Source of the DNA: Schistosoma mansoni
Taxonomy: Eukaryota > Platyhelminthes > Trematoda > Strigeidida > Schistosomatidae
Length of the DNA stretch: 64,000 bases
Direction: 5' to 3'
Assembly (NCBI RefSeq): GCF_000237925.1
Contig: NC_031497.1
Location: 3,775,295-3,839,294, forward strand
The position numbers were made by a program, and so were the translations under genes. Shown piece by piece: positions 1 to 12,218 of this stretch; positions within the stretch are counted from its first letter, which is position 1; the number at the start of each line of letters is the position of its first letter. The notes under the pieces are model-generated. The model was not told where the DNA came from, searched no databases, and worked only from the letters and a program-made list of their open reading frames with translations.

Positions 1-2626
1 ATTAAGAACAGATGAATTAAACTTCCATTTGTTCATTTATTTTTTTATGTTTTCTTTATAGTTACTAGGTGTCATTTGGGAATTAGATGTGTTGTTGCTT
101 GAAGTGTTCAACTTGAAGGGATTAGGAAAAAGGAAATTAATAGCGAATGTTGATTGATGCAAAACACTGGAGATAATAGTATTTAACGTTATTCACTGTT
201 GTTATTATGATTGCTTGGGTTTAGACTTAATGAATCTGATTAGTTAGAATTTGGTCTGATATTAATCCATACTTCAAAAAACACTAAAAAAACTGAGATT
301 TATATAGAAACAACTGTGGGTTGAAGGATGGAATCATAAAGCATAAATTCAGTAAAAAATATTGTTCTTTAGTATGAACCATGTTTATAGATTGAACAGT
401 GAAGAACGGTTCATCTTAGAGAAACTTCAAAAAACCAGTAAGTGCTGGCAAGTTATTTTGTCCTAGTTTATTATTTCTCAGCAGTGTTCACTCACAACGT
501 TTTGAGGAGTTCATTGAAGAAACTTTGCGACTTGTAGTGATTACATAACATTCAAATCAATGAATTAGAATGTAAGAGATTTTAATCACTTCGTCGATCA
601 ATTAATTATAAAAAATCTATGCTAAAATTTTGATTTTCATCTTGAACGTAATCAATAAGCAAACGATTAATTTTTATTTAGAAGCTATTGAAGAAAAATG
701 ATATTTAATGCAATTTGATGAAAAGTGACGGTGATAAACACTCTGCTTAGAAACAATATACAAGTTCTATGCATAGATTTAATTAGTTTTCTATTTTTTA
801 ATGTAACAAAGCAGTATGTTTGATAGTTATGCCCAAAAGCGATTTTGTAATTTATGAGAATGATGAATATCTTCTACCTTAAATAGTAACCTCACAAATT
901 ACAGGTACTATTCACAAAAGTTTACAAATGTATAAAAAAGTAAGGTGATAATTTTGATTTCGGCAATAAAAAGAATTTCAAATTCCTACGATCAGCCTTT
1001 CGAATATCAATTTTGAAGACCATGCTTCAGACTTCTTGTTTAGGATCTTTTTAAATTCAGTCTAATAAAACGAAATACAAAATGGGCATGATTATGACTT
1101 TTCATCATCTGTTTTCAAAATGCACCTAGACGTAGTTGAATTACATAATTTAAGGACTGTTGCTAGAAAAGGAATCTAGCCGGTAGCCAGAATATCTCTG
1201 TTGCCAGTGAATAAAATTTTTGAATTTGTTTTGCTTTGTGAGTTACATCATGAACTATCTATTATTTCCTGGTTTATAAGGGATGTGTAGCTATATTTAG
1301 CATGTTATTTAATTTGCAGTAACCTGTTTGAATATATCTGAAATGCTTATTTATTTATGTAAAATCTAAGTGGTTGTATTTTTTCGTAAAACATTGCAAG
1401 ATGAATGAAACTGAACTGTTTGAAGAATACTTGGGGATTCAAAACACATTTAAATGAACATATAGAGAGAGGTTTATTGCAGAATAATATTTTATATATC
1501 AGTCCTATTTAAGGGACTAAGTACAGTGACATATATATTACTCATCATATTTAGCTTTCCACCTATTAAAACAATGAAAAGATTGGTCAGTTTCGAACTT
1601 TTTCTAGAGTAAGAGATTTTTCATGGCAAAGTCATCATAACATTTACATCATTAAGGTGACGGAGAATACTTGTAGCTCAGGATGAAAATGTTGGGATTA
1701 CTGTGGTCGCTTCGCTGGATGTATTGGTTTTGAAGCTCTCATTTCTCTTCTTAACAACATCATCAGCTGTTATTCAATTTTGGAGAGACTCTAATAGCTC
1801 ACCTCAACCTGTAGTACGTTCTGATGATATTGTTTAGAAAAACAACCGAAGCTTCACAACCAATAAAACTAGCTCAGCGACCACAATAACTCCAAAATGT
1901 ATGTCATTTCAAGATTCGGTAATCTATAATTGAATCATTTTAATTATCAACTGAAGTGTTTACACATATAATACAGCACGTTATTAACTTTCATTCAAAT
2001 GAAATATCACATGGAATTCGAATAAAACATTTACTGTAAAGTATACAAACAAGCATAATCAACTGATTAGATACATTTAATGACAGCTCTTTGGTCACAT
2101 TCTAGTTAGATATATGATTACAAATTTTAGAAGCCTAAAATTCAATAGTTTACATCATTATTACCGGAAAAACATCATTATAGCTTGAAAATTCGTTACA
2201 TTATAACTAAGATAATGTATATTTTATGACTCTATTCTACTGTGGTGCTGATAAAAAGTGAACCTTATCTTGGTAGTGGAGATAATTTATTCAAATAAAC
2301 TGATTACATTACATTCTCTTGTATCATTCATTTTAGTTGCAAAATTGATTTTATATTTTCATCCGCAAAATTTACCTACCTCAGGCGTCCCTGTTTTTTT
2401 ACCTCTGTGAAAGACGCCTTGTATATATTAGTTGATTGCATATTAACTATTTTAGTTTTTATTAACCTCAAGGGTATTATAAATATATCTTTACGTAATA
2501 GTTCTTAGTCTAGTTTATTCTTCATTGATATCATCAATAAATCTTTTGTCCGTAACTAAACCTATGAAGATGATATGAAGTTTTTTGATTTCTATTATTC
2601 TTGTAATTTGAAATGATTTGTATTTG
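1..2626. other. AT-rich gene-free stretch
   Basis: No open frame with recognisable protein character, no RNA gene and no clear repeat family was seen on either strand. The stretch is AT-rich with short homopolymer runs, typical of intergenic or deep intronic schistosome DNA. Confidence 0.6.
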
Positions 2627-2926
2627 GAAGGGGTTTTGTGGAGATTTCAGTATTTTAGTAGTTGAAATCTTGAATCAATTGAAGCTAGACAACCATGGAA
2701 AAGCTAGAAGCACTGGACGGCCGTTTCGTCCTATTGTGGGACGATACCGAAGCAGTGCGCATCCATGATCCCGTCTCGCAAGATTCGAACCCAGGACCTC
2801 TCAGTCTCGCGCCAGAGCACTTAACCGATAGACCACTGAGCCGGCATCCAACGGTGTTAATGTCTAAATTCAACCAATCCACGATGTTTGAGCAACCGTT
2901 CACCAATTGTCTTCGGTGAGTTGATA
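2627..2926 (-). repeat. tRNA/hammerhead SINE-like copy (family B), left arm of head-to-head pair
   Basis: Read on the minus strand it has a tRNA-like segment (box-B-like GGTTCGAATCTTGCGAGA near 2785), then hammerhead remnants (AGGACGAAAC near 2732), then the shared tail ending CAAAACCCCTT at about 2628. The usual CTGAGGA core is replaced by an altered stretch around 2740-2755, so this ribozyme core is broken. It faces the next copy head-to-head. Boundaries are estimated by comparison with the other copies in the window. Confidence 0.75.
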
Positions 2927-2934
2927 CAATCATA

Positions 2935-3310
2935 TGCTCACTAGTGACTGACTTCAAGGGATGCTTCCTTGATTTCTGCTGGGAAGCATTGACTAGTGGA
3001 GTCCAAACCATGTCTGTTGTCAGATATCAACTCACTGAAGACAATTGGTGAACGGTTGCTCAACTTCGTCGGTTGGTTGAAGTTAGACATTAACACTATC
3101 GCATGCCGGCTCAGTGGTCTATCGGTTAAGTGCTCTGGCGCGAGACTGAGAGGTCCTGGGTTCGAATCTTGCGAGACGGGATCATGGATGCGCACTGCCG
3201 AGGAAACTCACAATAGGACGAAACGGCCGTCAAGCAGTGCTTTCAGGTTTTCCATGTTTGTCTAGCTTCAATCGGCTCACGCTTTCAACTATGAAACTGT
3301 TATCTGAAAA
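2935..3310 (+). repeat. tRNA/hammerhead SINE-like copy (family B), right arm of head-to-head pair
   Basis: A long head (GCTCACTAGTGACTGACTTC) is followed by a tRNA-like part with box A (GCCGGCTCAGTGGTCTATCG, 3104 onward) and box B (GGGTTCGAATCTTG). A hammerhead-like segment follows at 3195-3240: GAAAC and GGCCGTC are present, but the first core box reads CCGAGGA instead of CTGAGGA. The open frames that cross this unit have no protein character. Confidence 0.75.
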
Positions 3311-3704
3311 TTTTCGAGTTCCTCATTAATTAATCAGAATGAATTGATTGGTTTGAAAGATTCATTAGCCAACCAGCCAGAGAATATAACTAATTACTTC
3401 ATGAATGACTGGTAATTTTTGACAACGTCTTACAATTAATTTACACATATTTAGTTAAAATCTAATGTCTCGGAAAATATAGCGTAGTTAACAATTAGAT
3501 TTGGAAATTAACAGCAAAATAACTCATTCCTCAATTGACACTTTTTGAAATAGGGATTTTAGGTTAAGTTTTAAATCATCCAGTGCACACATTAAGACAA
3601 ACTGGTATTACCAGATGGAAGCAATTACTTGGTTGATATATTTAGATAATGTCAGCATACTGTTGGTGACCTTCTGTTTAAAGTACAGCAAGATTCCAAT
3701 GAGA

Positions 3705-4000
3705 TAAACTCCACCAAAGTCCTCATACTAAGTCACAACATAAGTAGTATATAACTCTGGTCAGGAATAGAATATTTGGCGGTAGAAGGTCGAGAAGATC
3801 AAGAAAGGAAGAACAGAAACAGAAAGCAATTGGTATGGAAATACAGAAACAATGAAGTCTGAGACAATTAATGGACATTTTGCAAATGAAGTATTGGAGT
3901 ATGAATTTTCTCTTTTATCAGGTAACTCTGTAATTTTATGTTAAATATAATCAGTTGTCCTCACCTGTGTTCTCCATCACTACGATACGTCTGAGGATAA
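3705..4000 (+). repeat. Dispersed ~300-bp repeat (family C), copy 1
   Basis: Shares an ordered series of words with copies at 4.6, 24.1 and 41.0 kb: CATAAGTAGTAT near the start, AGAAGGTCGA, an AGACAATTAATG/GCAAATGAA block, GGTAACTCTGTAATTTT, and TTGTCCTCACCTGTGTTCTC at the end. No coding potential was seen. All four copies are on the plus strand. The family was not identified. Confidence 0.6.
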
Positions 4001-4274
4001 TACTGAAACATGATAAACCAAGTCTTATTTGATCAATATGTGTATCGTGCATTATAAATTTAAAATAATGAGGGAAAAATAATAAATTAAGATGAAGAAA
4101 TCTTCCCTTTTATTTGATTATGAAATTGGATATTTATGTTTCCCAAATCTATAAATAGAATATTAAAAGAAATTCAGTGGTAAACAATAAAAATTTTCAA
4201 AAAATGGTTTTCACATCTGTAAATATCTTATCTAGAAATAAAATATCCAGATGTGAATACTAATAAACAGATGG

Positions 4275-4380
4275 TCATAAACAAAGATGGATGGTGGCTA
4301 GTAGTGGAATCCAGGACGCGCGTTTCATCCTTTTTGGGACTCGTCAGCTGGATGTACTAAATAGATAGTCATTAAAAAAC
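4275..4380 (-). repeat. Sm-alpha-like repeat fragment (family A) with hammerhead core
   Basis: A partial family A copy. On the minus strand, at about 4306-4355, it reads CTGACGAG, a hairpin GTCCCAAAAAGGAT, GAAAC, then GCGCGTC and CTGG, which are the boxes of the schistosome Sm-alpha hammerhead in order. Hairpin II has one G-U pair. The tRNA-like part of the unit is missing. Confidence 0.75.
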
Positions 4381-4609
4381 AATGTCATTCATATTGTGCG
4401 CATGTATTCATGTGCGTATATATATGTATGTTTGTGTATATGTGTAGCACAAGACTGATGACAAAATTTATTATATACAGTATATTATTATTGCTTTAGT
4501 GAATATGACTGATAATTTTAATAATCTGTATTTATATTTTAGATTATTTATAATCAATCAGGGTCCATATACTAATCATAACATGGTAATCAATGGTGTA
4601 TGTGACTGA

Positions 4610-4900
4610 AATAAATACGATTGCTACTTACGTCTGTCGACATAAGTAGTATGTAACATCAATCAAAGTTGAATGCCTGTCAGAAAGAGGCTAAGAATTG
4701 AAGAAAACAAAAATGGAATTAGGAAGGAATTGTGAATTGGAAGAATCATACAGAATGTAAAGGACAGTGAGTGGAGGATTTTCAAATGAAACATTTAATA
4801 TATAGCTCTCATATTTTACCAAGATATTCTGTAATTTTCTATTAACCAGTAAATTAGTTGTCATCACCTAAACGTTCATTCACTATACTTTTAAGTTTGC
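4610..4900 (+). repeat. Dispersed ~300-bp repeat (family C), copy 2
   Basis: Starts with an imperfect dyad (CTACTTACGT...TAAGTAGTATG) and then follows the same word order as copy 1, including GAGGATTTTCAAATGAA, CTCATATTTTACCAAGATAT and GTTGTCATCACCTAAACGTTC. It is noncoding. Confidence 0.6.
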
Positions 4901-5156
4901 ATGGTGAATTGGTTCTAATCTGAAAGATAGAATGAATTTTCATTAAGATTTCAAATACTTTTCTAACTAATGATTGAAATTTAATGAATCAACGGGGTAT
5001 GTTAAAAGATTTGTTTCTAGTAAAAAAAACTTTCATTGAAAATCTGGTCACATATTTAGAATCTTACAAAATAATATATATCCAGAATAGGATAGTGACC
5101 AATATCATGTGTGCATGGTGAATTGGTTCTAATCTCAGTTCTGCATGAGGTCAGTT

Positions 5157-5290
5157 GCGGCCTGGATAGCTCAGTGATAACGTCTTCGCCTGTGAAGCTG
5201 ACACGGGATCGAGTCTGTCAGGGAGCATCTGTCCACTCAAGATAACAGGTACACTTTGCTGAGGAGTGCCAAATAACACAAAACCTACGT
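5157..5290 (+). repeat. Third tRNA-like repeat with hammerhead-like remnant
   Basis: Looks tRNA-derived: a box-A-like GGATAGCTCAGTGATAACG at about 5163 and a box-B-like GGGATCGAGTCTG at about 5205. About 35 bp downstream is GCTGAGGAGTGCC, a short loop, ACAC and AAAACC, which resembles a decayed hammerhead with its GAAA box changed. It differs from families A and B in its tRNA part. It is too degenerate to be a working tRNA gene. Confidence 0.5.
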
Positions 5291-7485
5291 CCATAGTTTT
5301 CTGTCACCTACCTTTAATTAATAACTCAATTCGTTTTACATTTGACATTAAAATCAGTCAGTCGGTTAGAAACAATAAAATCCCTTATATAAATGTATAC
5401 CGATCGGATTTGTCATATCTTACAATAGTTGATTTAAGATGATAAACGAAATTGAGGAATTGTATTTTAACAACTATTTAAGTATACACAATTACATCTT
5501 GATCATATACTTATCTTTAAGTCATTTATATATTTATTTTGTAAGAGTTCATGTTACTCTTTTAGAATAAAACGTCACAAGACTCTAACTTAGTGATTTC
5601 GAGTTGAGTGGTCTTACCACAGATATACCACTCAATCATACTAATCTTCAGTTCAAAATCATTTCTACTTTTGTCAATGTTTCTATTCGTTTGATTATGT
5701 GACTATGCTAACCGACGATATCAAGAACATATAACAGATACAGAAGATATTCATAAGACATCATCAAATAACGTCTTTCGTAGCTAAACTTTATTCATCT
5801 TCGTATCTATGAATAAAAATGTAAAAATAGTCAAATGTAAATATAATTTTATTTTGTTAACTATTATTTATCATAGTTTAACAAACTAGAAAATCTTCAA
5901 ACTTATTATTAGTCATTTTATGACTAATCTCAGTTCATCTTACCAATCCCATGTGATTTAATTAACCTAATTACAATTTGAAGTAAACGAAAAAACTCAA
6001 CTAGTCTACACGCCCTGAGGGATGATTTTAACTGAAGTAACAGTTCTGAATTATTTTCTTTTTTTATGAAAAGAACTATAGTCATTGATTGACAGTGAAT
6101 CCTATAGAATAGATGTTACGTCCTTGAATCTGTCTACCCACTTAGTGCCGAGTATAATGTAGATTAAGACCTTGACACGATAGACTGACTGGCTTAACCT
6201 TGAGGCTAATATGCGTGAGTTCGAAATAGGGGTAGAGAGACGAAAACTATTCTGTCCCTGATTGGCTGGCAAGCACGAGAGAGAGAGAGAAGACAAAGAC
6301 AGCTGGAACACTAATCACTTTATTCCAACCCCGATCTAGCACTCGAATTCCCAATTCAGATTAGGGTGAAAAGTTACATGAATAAATAGATGACTAAGCG
6401 GACCACAACGTACAATAATTAGAAAAATACAATCATGTCCAAAACTGGGGAATTATAGTAGAAAATAGGGTACAAAAGATTACGTCAAAATGACAATAAC
6501 TTTAGAACAGAAAATGCTATGGCAATGAATTATACATCAAACGAAAGCTTATGATCTGTAGAATAGGCTAGGGGCAAAAGTAAATGTTACAGTTTTACAA
6601 GCTTTGAATTAAATGAATTAACGTCCCCGAAAATAGCTTCCGTAATTTGTTCAGGCTTCTAGTTTTGCGGATCACATCAATAGAATATTATCAGGTTTCT
6701 TTTGCTAAGATAACGAACTGATTTAAATAAAGTGTATGGATAATATGAAGACATTCAATCTTTATTTTACTGTTATGGTCAGTATGTTAATGAGAATAGT
6801 TTGGAATTTTGTATTAACTGTGAAAATTGACTAGAGAGATCGATTTTCTAAAGTTTGAACAAAAAGAATACTCGTAGGTGTATATTGCTGGGAACTTTCA
6901 AAGTACGACGGTACAACTGTCTTATGAAGTTTTGTTTTTAATGTTTCTTCAGATTATTTTATTTCCTGAAGAAGCTTATCTTCAAACTATTGCTGATTGA
7001 AGTCAAAACTGATTTACTAACTGAGTCTATAACAAGCAGCTCTTCAGAACATACAATATAACAGATAAAATTAAGATATAACTTGGTAATAGATCTTTTG
7101 TAATACGATAAAGCTTCCTGGTTAAACTACCTAACTAAGAGAAAACAACACAACCGAAAGGTAAAATAACTTATAACATACCGATAATAACTTCATTCAA
7201 CACCTTAAATTTCTTTGCAATAAGCAATTATCAGTACCATTTATATGATATTGTAATAAATTTCCATTTAATGTACATTCAAATTGTTATTTATATAAAC
7301 GTCATTATCTTCCATTTATCTTTAGTTTCAAAAGTTTTCTACCAGTTTGAATACTATGATATTTTCACTTAACATATATTACATTCATGAATTAGCGTAG
7401 TCGTTCTTCATTTCATCAAGGGATTAACAACTGTTATGATTCTAGTTGAGTTTCTCACTATTTAATAACGTGATGGGTCATAATT
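5291..7485. other. Gene-free AT-rich stretch
   Basis: No gene was recognised. A short (GA)n run lies at about 6281-6295. A weak box-B-like word (GAGTTCGAAAT) near 6210 suggests another old tRNA-derived repeat but is not enough to call one. Confidence 0.45.
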
Positions 7486-7529
7486 CTTGTGACTTAATGC
7501 AATATCTAGGAAATCCTCACAGGATGCAT

Positions 7530-7615
7530 ATATGCCGATAAGAGACTGATCAATTACAGTCCTAAACATCAATGGGAGGATTCAAACAACCAATACACAA
7601 ATAAATTAGCGTTCA
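7530..7615 (+). repeat. Family A distal module fragment
   Basis: Shares the words ATGCCGATAAGAGACTGA, ACAGTCCTAAACATCAATGG and GAGGATTCAAACAA with modules at 30.3, 43.65 and 63.96 kb. In the 43.4-43.7 kb copy this module forms the distal part of a full family A unit. Confidence 0.6.
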
Positions 7616-8084
7616 TAAATGTTTAGTCGAATCAAATCTAAGACAGGAAGGTTTATTAAAATGTCTGTATGGCTGGAAAATAGGTGCTTAAAACATTTGA
7701 TCTAGGGGCCGTCAATATTGGCATCTTCGTAGCATTGTTTTTGCTCAACCGTCTGTTCTAACATGCGGAGTTAAATTGTAAAAGCGGAAACTTCGAAATT
7801 TTTATGACTTTTATATTTTGTATAGTGTTCTTGTTTATTACGAATATTAAATACATTCCAAGGATAGTTAAACGGTCTAAAAGTTCAGTAATATAAGCAG
7901 AAAGTGCATATCATATTCAAAACCAAACAGATTTCCCATCGAAATCATGAACCGATCTTGGTGTGACCACTAGATTTTCGGTGGTGGTCTTATTTAGATT
8001 GGTTTATGATTTCAATAAAATCTATCTTCACAGCCTCACTACTGAAAATCAGATTTTTATCCAAAATATTTAAAAACGTTTTCT

Positions 8085-8225
8085 AACTATAAGAAAAGCG
8101 AGTAGCTAAAAAGTTTCATATAATAGTAGATTCAGTTGTACTTAGTAGAAAAAAAAGTGATTATCCATCCAACCACTTTGAGCAGTCTAGCCGAGATCAA
8201 ATTTGACCTGTCCAAGGTCATATCA
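8085..8225 (+). repeat. Dispersed repeat (family D), copy 1
   Basis: Resembles 34765-34880: AAAAGCGAGTAGCTAAA, a divergent middle ending in TAGTAGAAAA or AATAGAAAAG, then TCATCCAAC-type words. It is a noncoding two-copy repeat in this window, of unknown family. Confidence 0.4.
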
Positions 8226-9192
8226 CAAATTACATAGTTTATTGCTTTACCACAAATTAGATTACTTCGTTACATTACAAGTTTCATATTTATTCCCATC
8301 CATAAATATATGCACATGTATACCGAACACATGTTAAACAAGGATCATGTTCGGTCTGAGTGGTATAGTCATACTTGTTTGTATGAATCAAATACTTGAC
8401 TTTTTCTTTGTAATGTTTACATTTCTGATGGCTTGGGAGATTTTGTTCTCATTCTCTGAAGGAGAGACTTATACTAAGTCGTTGAAAGTCTGTAATGTTT
8501 AATCTTTGGTAAGAAGTGTCTAGACAGAAGACACTTTGTGTACTGGGAATTATCCAGAGAAAGGTATCCAAGGATTTGAAGGAGAAGGGAACATGCTAAG
8601 CAGTTACCCAATGACTAAGTAAGCATATCAAAACTTTTTTACATTTGGTAATGAAAGTAATCGATGACAACTAATATTGATACAGGAACAAAATCAAGAC
8701 AATTCAGTATTCAAGGTTAGATAAAAAGAAAGATTCGATCGTGTTTCCTCATATTGAAACATTACAAATGCATTATTATGAACAATCTACACACTACTCG
8801 ATTTGTTTTCATTTATTGAACCTAATCTTGTCAATGGTATTGATCTGCACGAATCACCACCGTGTGATGTATGAATGCAAAAAACCCGAATATTGATAAA
8901 GGTTATAAAAATCGCTTATGGAAACACTACTCAATGTCGTGACATTTAATAATAAACATCAACTAATTAGTTAGTTAAAACATTAAAGAAAGTTTTCGCT
9001 TTATTTATACTTATGTTTATTGCTATGGATGCAATAAAATTCAATGTTCAGTATATTATTAATCCATTTTAATACAATCTGAAGAAAGTTTTTTTGTTAT
9101 GAATATTTTTTTCTTAATTCAATAAATCTTTTCATAATTGAATTGTATAACACAGATGAATGAAATCAGAATTTTTATTAGTAAACATTAAA

Positions 9193-9204
9193 GAAAATAA
9201 ATAT
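9193..9204 (+). repeat. Target-site duplication, left
   Basis: The 12-bp word GAAAATAAATAT is repeated exactly at 9624-9635 and brackets the family B copy between them. Confidence 0.8.
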
Positions 9205-9623
9205 CAACTCACTGAAGACATTGGTGAATGGTTGCTCAACTTCGTGGATTAGTTGAAGTTAGATATGTACACAGTTGGATGCCGGCTCAGTGGTCTAGTG
9301 GATAAACGTTCGCGCGCGAAACTGATAGGTCCTTGGTTCGAATCTCGCGAGACGGGATCGTGGATGCGCACTGCCACTGAGGAGTCTCACAGTAGGACGA
9401 GTTGGCCGTCAAGCAGTGCCTCCAGGTTTTCCATGGTGGTCTAGCTTTAATTGACTCATGATTTCAACTATATAAATTTACCAAAATCTCCATGAAAACC
9501 CCTTCTGATAATGATCATAAGCTCACTAGTGACTGGCTCCATGAGGTATTTCCTGGAGTTCTAGTGAGAAGCGGTAACCAGTGGAGTTCAACCAAGTCTG
9601 TTGGGAGATATCAACTCACTGAG
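9205..9623 (+). mobile_element. Family B tRNA/hammerhead SINE-like element, permuted copy with TSD
   Basis: The 419-bp insert is bracketed by an exact 12-bp duplication. It begins CAACTCACTGAAG and ends CAACTCACTGAG, so the same sequence stands at both ends. In between are the tRNA-like part (GCCGGCTCAGTGGTCTAGTG at 9281; GGTTCGAATCTCGCGAGAC at about 9335), the hammerhead region (CTGAGGAGTCTC, AGGACGAGTT; the GAAA box is mutated), the normal tail to CCCCTTCTGATA at about 9510, and then the head of a second unit. This is the layout expected of a circular or head-to-tail template. Confidence 0.8.
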
Positions 9624-9635
9624 GAAAATAAATAT
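9624..9635 (+). repeat. Target-site duplication, right
   Basis: Exact partner of 9193-9204. Confidence 0.8.
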
Positions 9636-10027
9636 TGACTTGATGAGTGAAGCAATTACTTCATAGAAGTTTGACATAGTGCATAATTGTTTCTGTTTAA
9701 AAGTTTTCTCAATGTCTAACTTAATAACAAAGTTTAAAAATTGATTAGCAATGAATAATTATCTCTTATTAATCCAATGACTGAGTTGTAAAAAGTATAG
9801 AATCCCATTGAAAATTCAACAAAATATCCAATATTCCACCACTTAAACCAATAATTACTTTATCTATTTTATTTATTTCTAATTGAGAATATTTCATCTG
9901 TTTAAAATATGTAGAGTTTGGTTAAATTATTATCAGCCTATAACAGTGATTGGTTATTTTATTCATTCATCATTAAATAACATAAGTAAACCATTATTCT
10001 GTTTAGTCAAGATTACTTTATTATTTA

Positions 10028-10480
10028 TTACTTGCACCCGTTGCCTCCAATGGAACCGACCGGCATTCGCCGACCCACTCTGTCCTGGGCATTCCTTTCT
10101 AGTTCTATCCAATTTTTGTTCATGTCTGTCTCCATTTCTTGGCGTAATGTGTTTTTTGGTCTTAGTCTTTTCCTTCGGCCTTCAGGATTTCATGTGAGGG
10201 CTTGCCTTGTGACGCAGTTGAGTGATTTCCTCAATGTGTGTCCTATCCCATTCCATCGCTTCTTCTTGATTTCTTCCTCCGCTGAGATCTGGTTTGTTCT
10301 CTCACACAGAAGGTTGTTGCTGATAATGTCTGGCCAACGGATCCGAAGCATTTTGCGTAGACAACTGTTAATAAACACTTGTATTTTCAGGATGATGGCT
10401 TTTGTAGTTCTCCAAGTTTCCGCCCCATATTTAATTGACTACATTACTTTATTGCTCGTTTTTAAACTAATATTTTAATG
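10028..10480 (-). pseudogene. RTE-like non-LTR retrotransposon, C-terminal end
   Basis: Minus-strand translation gives the C-terminal tail typical of schistosome RTE-type reverse transcriptases: [48 protein letters not shown], then [18 protein letters not shown] and a final [14 protein letters not shown] segment. Where related copies have TGG (Trp) before NPEG this copy has TGA, so it is broken at least once. Only the 3' end is present, as expected for a 5'-truncated insertion. The exact element name cannot be fixed by eye. Confidence 0.8.
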
Positions 10481-10659
10481 CAGAATCTAAAGTAAATAGT
10501 TGATTGCTTTACAATATGTTTATTTCTCTCGTGTCATTATTAAACAGTTTTAAATTGAAGACATTGCTTATGTTATTACTGAAATTTACAGTTGTGTCAA
10601 TAATGAACTAAAAAAATTAATATTTTCATATCACAAGTTGGATACTTAAACCACTTAGT

Positions 10660-10800
10660 AATGAATCAGTGGTTTTAAGGTTAAGTGCTCGTCTAGGGAC
10701 CTACAAGTCCTAAGTTCAATCCTTATCCGGTTTGTGGGTGTGAACTACTAAAAAGTTTTATGCTAAAATGAAGCAGCTGTCCAGCACTTCCTAGTTTTTA
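10660..10800 (+). repeat. Degenerate family B SINE-like copy
   Basis: AATCAGTGGTTTTAAGGTTAAGTGCTCG corresponds to box A and its flank in the better copies; CCTAAGTTCAATCC is a decayed box B; AGCAGCTGTCCAGCACTTCC is the end of the hammerhead and stem I. The first half of the ribozyme is deleted. Old copy. Confidence 0.55.
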
Positions 10801-12218
10801 GAGTTTGTCTAATCAAAATCATTTTTTAAGCGATTATTATTTTATAGGTAACTTGATTCTAATTACCTAGAAAATACCAGGTGGAATAAATTTTCTGAAA
10901 ACCACTGAACATATTAATTTAGTTGAGAGAGTTTATTCAAATTTGTTCATACAATTTATGCATTTAGAACATAGCTAAAATATAAAAGTAAACAAGATTT
11001 TGATTTCCTAATGTATAGATTTCATTTGACTAAAGCTTAACGGAACTTACTTTCAGGAAAAATAAGTCCATTTTGAAGTAAATTAAAAAAAGATACTTTT
11101 ACCTTTAAATTACATTAAAATTTTATATCGACTGGGATAAAAAAATCCATTTTCTGTGGTTTTTAATGTTGCTATCTCAACTGAGCATAAATTTCATGTA
11201 ACATTAGAAAAATTATGATTGAAAACGGAAAGAAATTTCATTGGTTTAGTTTTTTTTTCATTTGGATTGTAACAGCTTATCCTAAGCCTCGATTACTTAC
11301 TGACCGGACCAAAAATGCAAATGTATTCTCGATTCCGGTGTGAGAACTGTTATGACCTTGATTTTTGTTTAAATATAATCTTATTCTAGCAACCAAAACC
11401 CATTCTAATTAATAACTGATCGTACGCTTAGCCTACTTAATTCATCATGATTTGGTGCGAGACAAGGGTATATGACTATTCAATTGATGTCGTAAAGTGT
11501 GATTAGTGGTGTAACCCTTAATCACATGACAATATGCTATAGCAATCTTTGGTCAAAGTTAAATTGAAAATTGGTCATAAGTCAGGTTTTTTTTAGCTTG
11601 GTTGGTAAACCATCAGATACGTTTTATGCATGCCACTGATTTGAATATTTCTGGGGTTTATTTTAATCTTTGAGAGTCTGCAAGCGCAATCGATTGATCA
11701 GTCTTTTATCATCAACATTGGAACAAAAGTATCATATCTAACACCGTCTATGTACGAAATAAGTTCTTCTTCCCAAACATTTCACTGACATTTTTCTGAT
11801 AGATGCCAACAAACACCTAGATCTAGTATCTTCTGTTAAATAATTTCAAATATAAAGAACTAAGAGAGGTCTTGAGCATATTTTACTTAAATTCATATGG
11901 ACTCATTAAAAACTAAAGTTAATATGAATTTTTATTCAGTAACCGTTCTCGTTAGAATTGTGCTGATCGAAAAATAAACTCGTTTTTATTCATGAATTGA
12001 TATTACGTACAAATACGGCGAAATTATATATCACTGGACATCAATTTTGTCTCAGTCTGAGACTCCATAATTATATGAATGACAAAGTATTTACATAGTG
12101 GAGGGATTCGTACAGATTAACTCGATTAGTTTTATTGTGAACTACAAGCAAAGACGAATAACCATTAAAAACTTGCGAAGAATTACGGAAATAAATCTAA
12201 GTTACATTAGAATAACTT
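10801..12218. other. Gene-free stretch
   Basis: AT-rich DNA; nothing recognisable on either strand. Confidence 0.5.

Noticed and set aside
3100-3185. tRNA genes at box A/box B positions
   Set aside because: Box A and B are present, but the arms do not close a cloverleaf and the sequence is part of a dispersed repeat; treated as SINE heads.
2685-3265. Open frames of 74-108 codons across the SINE pair
   Set aside because: They run through tRNA-like and ribozyme sequence on both strands and mirror each other between the inverted copies; no protein signal.
9253-9444. 63-codon frame on the plus strand
   Set aside because: Lies wholly within the family B tRNA/hammerhead element.
10032-10478. 148-codon plus-strand frame
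   Set aside because: Antisense shadow of the RTE-like C-terminal region, which has recognisable motifs on the minus strand.
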